Part shown: positions 1 to 5,085 of the stretch, piece after piece | Numbering within the stretch: the first letter of the stretch is position 1 | How the letters are laid out: each line of letters starts with the position of its first letter | Assembly (NCBI GenBank): GCA_021604265.1 | Contig: BQIY01000225.1 | Location: 1 to 5,085 of the forward strand | Direction: 5' to 3' | DNA from: Nitrospirales bacterium | GTDB lineage: Bacteria > Nitrospirota > Nitrospiria > Nitrospirales > UBA8639 | Length of the DNA stretch: 5,085 bases | Program-made: the position numbers and the translations under genes | The notes under the pieces: generated by a model | Seen by the model: the letters and a program-made list of their open reading frames with translations, nothing else | What the model was told of the DNA's origin: nothing | The model's database searches: none

Positions 1-580
1 TCCAAGGAAGAAGCGTTCTCCATCGTTCATGCTGCGTTCCATGCTGCCCCAATTCCTCATCAATCCACACATTCCATTCATGGGTGAAATATTCGCTGAA
101 TCGTGACCCGTCATCTTCGCGAAAGTTTGGCGGCACCCCGCTTTCTAATGGATAGAGTCGAAGAAGGTGTGCGGCAAAACTATGCAAGGTCCCAATTTGA
201 GCCTGTTCAACATTCTCTAATGCCGCTTGGGCCCGCGCCACAATCTCATTGCTTGAAAGCCGGAACTGTTCCTGATATTTCAACATCTGACGAGAAGCCG
301 CGGCCGCATCACTTCCTGCCTGATCCCCATTCACCAGAAGGAGCAATTGGTCTCGAAGACGTATCCTCATTTCTGTCGCCGCCTTATTGGTAAACGTGAG
401 AGCAACAATTTTGGTCATTGGAACAGGATTCGGCTCTCGTAATAACGTGGCCAACAATCGATGCACTAACAGCGTCGTTTTCCCCGTTCCCGCACCGGCC
501 ACCACGACCACGTTTTGCTCAAAGTTGCTCTCGGCCGAACGACGAATAGAAAAATCTGAAATCGTTGGAGAATCAATCAC
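1..580 (-). CDS. UvrD/AddA-like ATP-dependent DNA helicase, N-terminal part (runs off left edge)
   Basis: The minus strand encodes 193 codons from a GTG at 580-578 and is still open at position 1, so the C-terminus is outside the window. Superfamily 1 helicase motifs are plain: Walker A AGAGTGKT at residues 28-35, motif Ia ALTFTNKAATEM at 60-71, and the family segment GTLHSFAAHLLR at 130-141. The start is forced: an in-frame TGA (601-599) lies seven codons upstream and no other start codon lies between it and the Walker A region. No strong Shine-Dalgarno sequence is seen, which fits translational coupling, because the GTG overlaps the last 8 nt of the nuclease gene. The residue that is Gln in the UvrD Q motif is Arg13 here. 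By family knowledge and its partner gene, this is the motor subunit of an AddAB/AdnAB-type complex that unwinds DNA at double-strand ends. Whether it has its own C-terminal nuclease domain, as AddA does, cannot be seen. A stand-alone UvrD/Rep helicase is the less likely alternative. Confidence 0.9.
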   Translation of the reverse strand, partial: MIDSPTISDFSIRRSAESNFEQNVVVVAGAGTGKTTLLVHRLLATLLREPNPVPMTKIVALTFTNKAATEMRIRLRDQLLLLVNGDQAGSDAAAASRQMLKYQEQFRLSSNEIVARAQAALENVEQAQIGTLHSFAAHLLRLYPLESGVPPNFREDDGSRFSEYFTHEWNVWIDEELGQHGTQHERWRTLLPW

Positions 581-3500
581 GGGGAATCTCTTGCTTTCTC
601 AATTGACGAAGCTGCTTGGCCTGACTCGACCGATATGATCGAAGCCGCGTCGCCTCATGGTACTGCCGGCAGGAAGCCGATACCGGGCAATGCTTGCAAT
701 ACTCCCCAGGAAGAATGAAATATTCTCCGTTGTGAATTCCATGAACGAGGGTCAACAGTGTGTGGTGAAGTTGCTGTCCTGCCATTGAAGTCCAAGACCT
801 TCGGTCAAATACCGCGCGGTCAACCAAAGATTCTCGATTGGGCGCCAGATACACAAACTCGACAGATTCCGGACGAAAGGGCTGGCAAGACTCAGCCCCA
901 TCATCGCGAAGACTCAGGACAGACATTAATGAATACAAAGAAGGCTGAAGCGTATACCCCCTAATTCCTGAAGCCAGTAAATCGGCCTCTCGCGGCTGTC
1001 GCTGCAACCCGACTTTTACTTTATAATCGATGATCCGATAGATTCCCGCCGTCTTGTGGCGATCCACCCGATCTAACCGGCCATGAATCTTGAGCGCCGT
1101 CAACTTGGAATCTGACAGATCGACATGCCCTTCCGCCTCGGCTTCAACGGCAAATGGACGAAATCCACTGCTCAAAGATTCTTGTTGACTCGCGTCAATT
1201 TCTGCCATCACAACTTTTTTGATGACATCCTTGAGAAGCTGCCATATCAGCCAATACCCCGTGACGCCTGTCGCCGCATGAGACGCAAACACCTCGTCAA
1301 TGGTCAAAGCAATGAGGACCTGTGTGGAGTGTGAGGACGACGGTTGATCCGGCCATCCGTCTTGAATGAATTGCGTATAGATCTTCTGCAACACGGCATG
1401 ATAGAGAAGCCCCATGACCGAAACCGGCAATTCTTCAGTTTTGCGATTCACCCGATCATGGAGTTGAAGAAGGTGAGTAGCATAATAGCGAAAGGGACAT
1501 TGTGCATAGCGCTCAAGAGAAGTCGGCGAAACACCTTGAGCAGTCACATGCCGCCAATGGGCATCAATAGGCCCAACCATGCCATCATGAACACTCGGCG
1601 TGGTCATGGGACGTTCAATGGCATCAATCGCAAGCATTCCTTGCTGAAAGATCAACGAACTCCGGCCCGCGTGCTCAAGAAGAACGGATGGATCATGTCC
1701 TTGCCGTAAGAGTTTCAGGCCAAGCTCCTCACGTGTGAGAAGGCTGTCTCGAAAAAGGTGATCATCCAGCCGATCTGAAAATCGTCTGGCGAGTGACCAC
1801 TCCTGAACAGGATGGTCCAGACTCTCATTTCGTGCCAGTTCCTGAAGAAAGGCAGATGGAGCTAATGGACGCCCTTCCTCATCCGCACGTTGGTACGAAA
1901 GATAGAGTCGATCTTGTGCAGCACGATGAACCAGGGCAAACAACAGTCGTTCTTCGTCGTAACCCGCATGTTTTTCATCGATTTTGTATCCTAATGTTTC
2001 AGACAAGACTCTTCGATGCCCATCTCGCAAAAAAGCATCTTCTCGAATATATCGTGGAAAAATTTTTTCATTGAGCCCGAGAATGATCACCGCACGAAAG
2101 GGCAATCCACGAGCGGCCATCACATCAAGCACACGAACACCGCGGAACGGCCCAGGCGCAAGCGGTTGCGAACATTCTTGCACGACACGATGCAAAATGG
2201 TCGTCCATTCCGCCCACGTGATCGTCTCTTGAACGCCATTAAGCTGTTTGAGCAGCTCAAAAATATGTTGAACGGATTCAGCCAGGATTGCATCGGAAAC
2301 GGGTGGGAACCCATCTTGACCAGCATGATCTCGAATGGGGAATGACAAGTGCTTTTCAAGCAACTGCCTATACGCCTCAGTCAGTTCCTCTGCATGCCCC
2401 TGTGACGGTAACACCAAACAGTCATCAATAAGTTCTTGAACTAGCCGATCTAACTCGCGGGCCGAAGCGAGAAAGACATCTGAGGACATCGTGCGACTGG
2501 TTGCAAGCCCACTGACATCAACCCGACATGCAGCCGTCTTTATGAGAGTTGATAACTTCGCCCATTGCTCCTTGCCACGCACAATACCCAGCAGGTAAAT
2601 AATTTCTTCCCATCGCCCTGAATGGCATAGCGAGTCGGCGCGTCGATCACAGCCGAGTTGATAGTATGGAGACCTGAGCACATCGATCATGTCATCGGCA
2701 GGGAATCGATTGACAGATAAGTCCGCGAGTTGCAGAAGCAGTTTGATCCCCGGCTCGTGAATCAGTGGCTGGACGGCTGACGACGTAAACGGAATTCGAT
2801 GTTGCTCAAAGAGACGGTTGAGCAAGGGCTGATAAGGCTCCAGCGTGCGTGCCACAAGGCCGATGTCCTCAAACCGATATCCATGAAGCTCTCTCAAATT
2901 CAGGATTTCTTTACAGGCCAGAGTTAATTCATCCTCCGCTCCCACCGCATTCATGACTTTGATCGACCGATGCTCCCTTGGACTTTGCGATTGAGCAAAG
3001 ACAGAATGTGCCGACACGTCTGAGGTCTCACTACGGACAGCCCCTGCCAACAAGTGACGATCATGAAACCGTTGTGCAAACGCAAAGGCCGGATGATCAA
3101 TACAGGGGAAATAGACACTGACGTCTGCGTGTTGAGTCACCGTCTCAAAAAATGTCAATTGAATTTGCGTGAGATCATAAAAACCGTAGTAGTAGACACG
3201 TGTGAATCGGGCCAGGAATGGAGAATGCGGAACGTACGGGATGACCAATGACGTCAGGTCATCCGGGCCGCCAACCTGTAATCGCTGAGTCATGACAGCC
3301 ATGGTTTCATACAATGTACATAACATTCGGAGTCCGTCCTCGCTCCCACATTCAAAGAGGCCTTCATCAACAGCTTGCCGGATCACGGACGGAGGGATCA
3401 TCGCATCTTTGAGATCACGGATTGCCGACCACAACGCGGCACACAAACCGGACGACAGATTCAACCCACTCGCAGATGACAACCCTGCTTGTTGAGATCT

Positions 3501-3818
3501 CAGGATGCACTCAAGATATTGTCGAAATGTGAACTCTGAAATCAGTCGAAAGGCTGGTGATTCATCAGGAGAGATAGCCTGCGGTATCAGCTCATCATAT
3601 AACCGAAGCGCGAACTGATGAAACGTGAGAAAATGCACATCATAAAGGGCTAAGCCCTGCTCAACACAGAGCAGCCACTGAAGACGGCGACGAAGAACCT
3701 CTGAGGGTACGATAATAGCCAGCGGGGCGTATGAATTGACAGACTTTTGCTTTCGAATCTCTCTGACAAGAGAGGTTTCTAAAACAGGCTGGAATGGCCC
3801 GGTCTCAAGATGAAACAT
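573..3818 (-). CDS. AddB-like PD-(D/E)XK nuclease / inactivated helicase subunit with predicted 4Fe-4S cluster
   Basis: This 1081-residue protein resembles AddB (B. subtilis AddB is somewhat longer, about 1166). The C-terminal RecB-family nuclease domain is complete: PTSLERYAQCPFRYY (Cys774), GLLYH (His807), GRLDRVD (Asp916), IIDYK (Asp931, Lys933), and LQPSLY (Gln958, the RecB-type QxxLY element). Cys774 with CKHCPVSASC (Cys1041, 1044, 1050; C-x2-C-x5-C) matches the four iron-sulfur ligands of AddB, which pin the nuclease fold together. The body is helicase-like but degenerate. There is no Walker A at the N-terminus, where LAIIVPSE (34-40 region) begins the recognisable fold. A motif V-like stretch (DVMAARGLPFRAVIILG, about 565-581) and a motif VI-like stretch (DEERLLFALVHRAAQDRLYL, 621-640) survive without the usual catalytic residues. 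The start is the ATG at 3818-3816: an in-frame TGA lies 11 codons upstream with no other start between. It is inferred to cut the strands unwound by the overlapping helicase, during recombinational repair. It could equally be called AdnA/AddB-type; orthology was not tested. Confidence 0.93.
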   Translation of the reverse strand: MFHLETGPFQPVLETSLVREIRKQKSVNSYAPLAIIVPSEVLRRRLQWLLCVEQGLALYDVHFLTFHQFALRLYDELIPQAISPDESPAFRLISEFTFRQYLECILRSQQAGLSSASGLNLSSGLCAALWSAIRDLKDAMIPPSVIRQAVDEGLFECGSEDGLRMLCTLYETMAVMTQRLQVGGPDDLTSLVIPYVPHSPFLARFTRVYYYGFYDLTQIQLTFFETVTQHADVSVYFPCIDHPAFAFAQRFHDRHLLAGAVRSETSDVSAHSVFAQSQSPREHRSIKVMNAVGAEDELTLACKEILNLRELHGYRFEDIGLVARTLEPYQPLLNRLFEQHRIPFTSSAVQPLIHEPGIKLLLQLADLSVNRFPADDMIDVLRSPYYQLGCDRRADSLCHSGRWEEIIYLLGIVRGKEQWAKLSTLIKTAACRVDVSGLATSRTMSSDVFLASARELDRLVQELIDDCLVLPSQGHAEELTEAYRQLLEKHLSFPIRDHAGQDGFPPVSDAILAESVQHIFELLKQLNGVQETITWAEWTTILHRVVQECSQPLAPGPFRGVRVLDVMAARGLPFRAVIILGLNEKIFPRYIREDAFLRDGHRRVLSETLGYKIDEKHAGYDEERLLFALVHRAAQDRLYLSYQRADEEGRPLAPSAFLQELARNESLDHPVQEWSLARRFSDRLDDHLFRDSLLTREELGLKLLRQGHDPSVLLEHAGRSSLIFQQGMLAIDAIERPMTTPSVHDGMVGPIDAHWRHVTAQGVSPTSLERYAQCPFRYYATHLLQLHDRVNRKTEELPVSVMGLLYHAVLQKIYTQFIQDGWPDQPSSSHSTQVLIALTIDEVFASHAATGVTGYWLIWQLLKDVIKKVVMAEIDASQQESLSSGFRPFAVEAEAEGHVDLSDSKLTALKIHGRLDRVDRHKTAGIYRIIDYKVKVGLQRQPREADLLASGIRGYTLQPSLYSLMSVLSLRDDGAESCQPFRPESVEFVYLAPNRESLVDRAVFDRRSWTSMAGQQLHHTLLTLVHGIHNGEYFILPGEYCKHCPVSASCRQYHEATRLRSYRSSQAKQLRQLRKQEIPRD

Positions 3819-3863
3819 ATAAGACCAATTTGATGAACACGGAGAAAATCAGAGGGAATAACG

Positions 3864-3891
3864 ATGATACTTAGCGAGAGATTTTTGGCAA
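3864..3891 (-). promoter_or_regulatory. Candidate sigma70-type promoter of the nuclease-helicase pair
   Basis: On the minus strand TTGCCA (3891-3886) and TATCAT (3869-3864) are separated by 16 nt. Each box matches five of six consensus positions. An AT-rich tract with six T residues lies just upstream and could act as an UP-like element. A transcript starting near 3857 would have a leader of about 40 nt before the ATG at 3818. The leader has no clear Shine-Dalgarno sequence: the bases just before the ATG read AATTGGTCTTAT. The site lies in the gap between the zinc-ribbon gene and the nuclease gene, where a new transcription unit would be expected. No operator is evident. Confidence 0.45.
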
Positions 3892-3918
3892 GCAAAAAAT
3901 AATGAACACGCCACCGAG

Positions 3919-3960
3919 GAATGCTGAGAGCTCATATCGTACAACACTCCTCACGCATTC
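3919..3960 (-). terminator. Imperfect stem-loop downstream of the zinc-ribbon gene, possible weak terminator
   Basis: GAATGCTGAG (3919-3928) and CTCACGCATTC (3950-3960) are complementary over 10 bp with a single-base bulge, enclosing a 21-nt loop. In the transcript the stem begins about 31 nt after the zinc-ribbon stop codon. A run of six T residues follows only about 20 nt after the stem, so this is not a classical intrinsic terminator. It may be a 3' mRNA stabiliser, a weak terminator, or chance. Confidence 0.25.
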
Positions 3961-3991
3961 ACGAAATACGATTCACAAGCGAGGAAATGGA

Positions 3992-4192
3992 CTACCCGGT
4001 TTCTGGACCGACGAGCTCACCATTACAGTCGCTACACACCCAATCGCCATCATTAAATTTCATCGGATCGCCGCAAAACGGACAATCTGGTGGAGGACCG
4101 GCCTCAACGACTGGGATAATGGGGATTTCAAAATCCTCCTCATCGTCATCCATGCCGAATGGCCGACTACCTTCTGTATGTGAGTCTGTCAT
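3992..4192 (-). CDS. Small acidic zinc-ribbon protein, function unknown
   Basis: A 66-residue protein with two CxxC knuckles, CPFC (Cys37, Cys40) and CSDC (Cys53, Cys56), separated by 12 residues. This is the typical four-cysteine pattern of a rubredoxin-like or zinc-ribbon fold. The N-terminal third is very acidic (MDDDEEDFE at 14-22) and followed by a proline-rich linker (PIIP, GPPPD), so the ribbon sits at the end of a probably disordered tail. No signal peptide or membrane segment is visible, so it should be cytoplasmic. The ATG (4192-4190) comes 2 nt after the stop of the redoxin gene. Its ribosome-binding site (AGAGG, about 10 nt upstream) lies inside the last codons of that gene, so the two must be co-transcribed and are probably translationally coupled. 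The metal is likely zinc by pattern; a structural iron is an alternative. I do not recognise a named family. Confidence 0.8.
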   Translation of the reverse strand: MTDSHTEGSRPFGMDDDEEDFEIPIIPVVEAGPPPDCPFCGDPMKFNDGDWVCSDCNGELVGPETG

Positions 4193-4194
4193 CG

Positions 4195-4206
4195 TTATGA
4201 GACCTC
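4195..4206. repeat. 12-nt direct repeat, copy 1 (end of redoxin gene)
   Basis: The minus-strand sequence GAGGTCTCATAA encodes Glu-Val-Ser-stop at the end of the redoxin gene and supplies the ribosome-binding site of the zinc-ribbon gene. An identical copy lies at 4470-4481, in front of the redoxin gene. Confidence 0.6.
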
Positions 4207-4464
4207 TTTCGGTTTCATTTTTGCCGAAAGAGCTTTTTCCGCCGCCTGGCGGGTTGGAACACCAATAAAGGTGAGCTTGCCATTCATGATGGTTGCAGGA
4301 GTCGCACGAATTGAATGTCGTTCGGCTAACTCTCGACCATTGTCAGTATCAATTTCGATCTCTCGATAGGAAAAACTATACTTCACTTTCATACCCTTCC
4401 ACAGCGTTTTCGCTGCAGGACACGCATTACACGCCTTCGATACAAGTAATGTCACATTTGCCAT
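4195..4464 (-). CDS. Thioredoxin/glutaredoxin-like small redox protein (CxxC)
   Basis: An 89-residue protein of the size of glutaredoxin or the short archaeal-type thioredoxins. An N-terminal beta strand (NVTLLVS) leads into the active-site motif CNAC at residues 12-15, followed by Pro16. Then come a second strand (REIEIDTD, 34-41), a helix containing GRELAERH (43-50), the cis-proline loop RATPATI (Pro56), and a strand ending FIGVP (66-70) with a final helix. This is the thioredoxin fold order, with both redox cysteines and the cis-proline present. It should be a cytoplasmic thiol-disulfide oxidoreductase; its reductant and targets cannot be read from sequence. The ATG (4464-4462) is preceded by a strong AGGAGG about 13 nt upstream, and an in-frame TGA lies upstream with no other start codon between. 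It is the first confident gene of a two-gene unit with the zinc ribbon. CNAC differs from WCGPC of thioredoxin, so 'thioredoxin-like' is safer than 'thioredoxin'. Confidence 0.85.
   Translation of the reverse strand: MANVTLLVSKACNACPAAKTLWKGMKVKYSFSYREIEIDTDNGRELAERHSIRATPATIMNGKLTFIGVPTRQAAEKALSAKMKPKEVS
4204..4232 (-). promoter_or_regulatory. Perfect 9-bp hairpin at the redoxin 3' end, reaching the zinc-ribbon ribosome-binding site
   Basis: CTCTTTCGG (4204-4212) and CCGAAAGAG (4224-4232) form a perfect inverted repeat with an 11-nt spacer. On the transcribed (minus) strand the 3' arm is CCGAAAGAG, immediately followed by G, so it contains most of the AGAGG that should serve the zinc-ribbon start 2 nt beyond the redoxin stop. 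A ribosome finishing the redoxin gene would melt the stem, a common arrangement for translational coupling. On the plus strand the stem is followed by CTTTTT and looks like a short intrinsic terminator, but no plus-strand gene needs one. Confidence 0.4.
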
Positions 4465-4469
4465 AAATT

Positions 4470-4481
4470 TTATGAGACCTC
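4470..4481. repeat. 12-nt direct repeat, copy 2 (in front of redoxin gene)
   Basis: The same GAGGTCTCATAA as at 4195-4206, here embedded in GAGGAGGTCTCATAA ahead of the redoxin ATG. In this copy it also reads Glu-Val-Ser-stop in the frame of the upstream small ORF at 4470-4634. Confidence 0.6.
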
Positions 4482-4634
4482 CTCAAGCAGTCTATGTTCT
4501 CTACATGTTACCACCAGAGAAAAAGATGCTGCAAGGAGGAAGAACTTTTCCCACCTCGCGACAGTAAAGTGAGGTTGCTCACAGCCCCCTTTGCACGGCC
4601 CAAAGCAGAGACTCATCCTAATCCTGACATCCAT
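4470..4634 (-). CDS. Possible small cysteine-rich ORF upstream of the redoxin gene (doubtful)
   Basis: The minus strand has a 54-codon ORF from ATG 4634-4632 to TAA 4472-4470, ending 5 nt before the redoxin ATG. A second in-frame ATG at codon 7 has AGG about 6 nt upstream and would give 48 residues. The product has a cysteine cluster (CFGPCKGGC, residues 10-18) and a hydrophobic stretch (FFLLAASFSLVVTC, 31-44) that could form one short membrane segment. It ends EEVS, and the redoxin ends KEVS, because the last codons are the 12-nt repeat. The spacing would make it the first gene of the redoxin operon. Against it: short length, weak ribosome-binding site, no family I recognise, and the redoxin's own leader would be expected here. 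It may be leader sequence only. Confidence 0.2.
   Translation of the reverse strand: MDVRIRMSLCFGPCKGGCEQPHFTVARWEKFFLLAASFSLVVTCREHRLLEEVS
4505..4534 (-). promoter_or_regulatory. Weak candidate promoter for the redoxin/zinc-ribbon unit
   Basis: On the minus strand TTGCAG (4534-4529) and TAACAT (4510-4505) are spaced by 18 nt. Each box matches about four of six consensus positions. It would give a leader of roughly 35 nt containing the AGGAGG of the redoxin gene. If it is the real promoter, the small ORF at 4470-4634 is not transcribed as a unit and is spurious. Confidence 0.25.
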
Positions 4635-4640
4635 CAGGGT
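4621..4640. repeat. Short stem-loop
   Basis: CCTGA (4623-4627) pairs with TCAGG (4634-4638) around a 6-nt loop, extended by a G-T and an A-T pair to seven base pairs. No T run follows on either strand, so it is not an intrinsic terminator. It overlaps the start of the doubtful small ORF; role unknown. Confidence 0.3.
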
Positions 4641-5085
4641 GCAGGACTCTACTCTTTATAGACTATCGAACCTCTGTCTCAGCAGCAGGCATGCCCACGG
4701 CAACTGATCTCAAAGCTCTACACCTCACGAAACAGAAACGGATGAATAGTCATGTTTACGCAATGGGATTACCTGTCACAATGAACAACTGTAATATTTT
4801 TACAATCCAAACCGCCGTGTCATGCTCTAAGACTGCCCAAAGAGTCATGAAAAAATTCATTGAAAAAAGAACGAATACGTATTATGATATTACGTATTCA
4901 TACTTTCGGATATGTATTTAGAGATCAGGCTGCACCTGAGACAACAAATAGCAGCCGAGCCGTTTGTACATCATTTACACGCTGCAGGTTTTCTTCCTAC
5001 CGTCTTTATACCTTTTGGCCATTCATAGCTCCTCTGTCAGACGATCGCCATCCTGAGCCACGCGCCGGGTAAGAGAGGCGATACA
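4641..5085. other. Stretch without a confident gene; AT-rich core
   Basis: I find no convincing gene on either strand in these 445 bases. Spot counts give about 33% G+C for 4741-4920, clearly below the 50-53% of the coding parts. Plus-strand ORFs of 76 and 70 codons overlap each other, lack a proper ribosome-binding site and resemble no family. On the minus strand a frame open at the right edge ends at TGA 5025-5023 with residues ..RVAQDGDRLTEEL. It is followed directly by a 15-codon ORF (5022-4975; MAKRYKDGRKKTCSV) that has GAGGAG about 6 nt before its ATG. The first could be the C-terminus of a gene lying to the right, but 20 open codons are expected often by chance. No tRNA, rRNA, CRISPR or transposase signature was seen. 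A TCAGG/CCTGA dyad sits at 4925-4939. Confidence 0.5.
4873..4899. repeat. 27-bp perfect inverted repeat in AT-rich intergenic DNA
   Basis: GAATACGTA (4873-4881) and TACGTATTC (4891-4899) are exact reverse complements separated by TTATGATAT. Each arm also contains the six-base palindrome TACGTA. Size and symmetry fit a binding site for a dimeric repressor, but no adjacent regulator gene or start codon is visible in the window. It could also form a hairpin. No T run follows directly on either strand, so an intrinsic terminator is unlikely. Confidence 0.45.

Noticed and set aside
103..638. Plus-strand ORFs of 96 and 83 codons over the helicase start
   Set aside because: They are antisense to the helicase gene, whose minus-strand frame carries Walker A and motif Ia; no family features or ribosome-binding sites.
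758..3495. Several plus-strand ORFs of 65-121 codons and one 79-codon minus-strand ORF within the nuclease gene
   Set aside because: All lie inside the strongly supported 1081-codon gene in other frames, with compositions typical of antisense shadows.
3881..3900. T5/A6 symmetric tract around GGCAAGC as an intrinsic terminator
   Set aside because: The stem would be nearly all A-T pairs; it overlaps the promoter candidate and is better explained as AT-rich promoter DNA.
3902..4268. Plus-strand ORFs of 93 and 115 codons
   Set aside because: They are antisense to the zinc-ribbon and redoxin genes, which have clear motifs and coupled spacing.
4494..4660. Plus-strand ORF of about 55 codons starting at ATG 4494
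   Set aside because: No ribosome-binding site, no recognisable family, and overlaps the redoxin leader on the opposite strand.
4659..4680. GGTTCGA on the minus strand, resembling a tRNA T-loop
   Set aside because: The flanking bases do not form the 5-bp T stem and no acceptor or anticodon arm could be assembled around it.
4465..4680. Possible riboswitch or small RNA in the redoxin leader
   Set aside because: Short hairpins exist, but I could not match the conserved cores of cobalamin, TPP, SAM, c-di-GMP, fluoride or SRP/6S/RNase P RNAs.
4691..5072. Two overlapping plus-strand ORFs (76 and 70 codons)
   Set aside because: No proper ribosome-binding sites, mutual overlap in different frames, unrecognisable sequence, and AT-rich non-coding character.
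1..5085. CRISPR array, insertion sequence, phage or defence island
   Set aside because: No spaced direct repeats, transposase or terminal inverted repeats with target duplication, integrase, or recognised defence gene other than the generic helicase-nuclease pair.

Overview
The window is a bacterial chromosome segment in which every convincing gene lies on the minus strand. Reading in the direction of transcription (right to left), it holds a small thioredoxin-like protein, a 66-residue zinc-ribbon protein, a 1081-residue AddB-like PD-(D/E)XK nuclease, and the first 193 codons of a UvrD/AddA-like helicase that runs off the left edge. The coding parts are roughly 50-53% G+C by spot counts. The style of the nuclease and helicase proteins, and the redoxin and zinc-ribbon neighbours, remind me of Nitrospirota (Nitrospira-like) genomes. 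That is an impression from memory, not a search result; the sequence itself only supports 'bacterium'.

Layout. Positions 1-580 carry the 5' part of the helicase gene, with an intact Walker A and motif Ia. It starts with GTG inside the end of the preceding gene (8-nt overlap). Positions 573-3818 carry the nuclease gene, which has a degenerate helicase-like body with no Walker A and a C-terminal RecB-family nuclease with the four-cysteine iron-sulfur pattern of AddB. Positions 3819-3991 are non-coding and contain an imperfect stem-loop and a good sigma70-type promoter candidate for the nuclease-helicase pair. Positions 3992-4192 encode the zinc ribbon and 4195-4464 the redoxin; these two genes are 2 nt apart and surely co-transcribed. 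Positions 4465-5085 have no confident gene: a possible 54-codon cysteine-rich ORF directly upstream of the redoxin, then an AT-rich stretch (about 33% G+C over 4741-4920) with a perfect 9+9 bp inverted repeat.

How the genes work together. The helicase and the AddB-like protein are best read as the two subunits of an AddAB/AdnAB-type helicase-nuclease that resects double-strand breaks for recombination and degrades foreign linear DNA. Tight overlap suggests translational coupling and a fixed subunit ratio. The redoxin/zinc-ribbon pair seems a separate transcription unit; a link to the iron-sulfur nuclease is possible but only by position.

I did not find a clearly new system. The most interesting local points are the AddB-like subunit that has lost its Walker A, a perfect hairpin at the end of the redoxin gene whose arm reaches the ribosome-binding site of the zinc-ribbon gene, and a 12-nt sequence (ribosome-binding site plus 'EVS-stop') repeated at both the start and the end of the redoxin gene.
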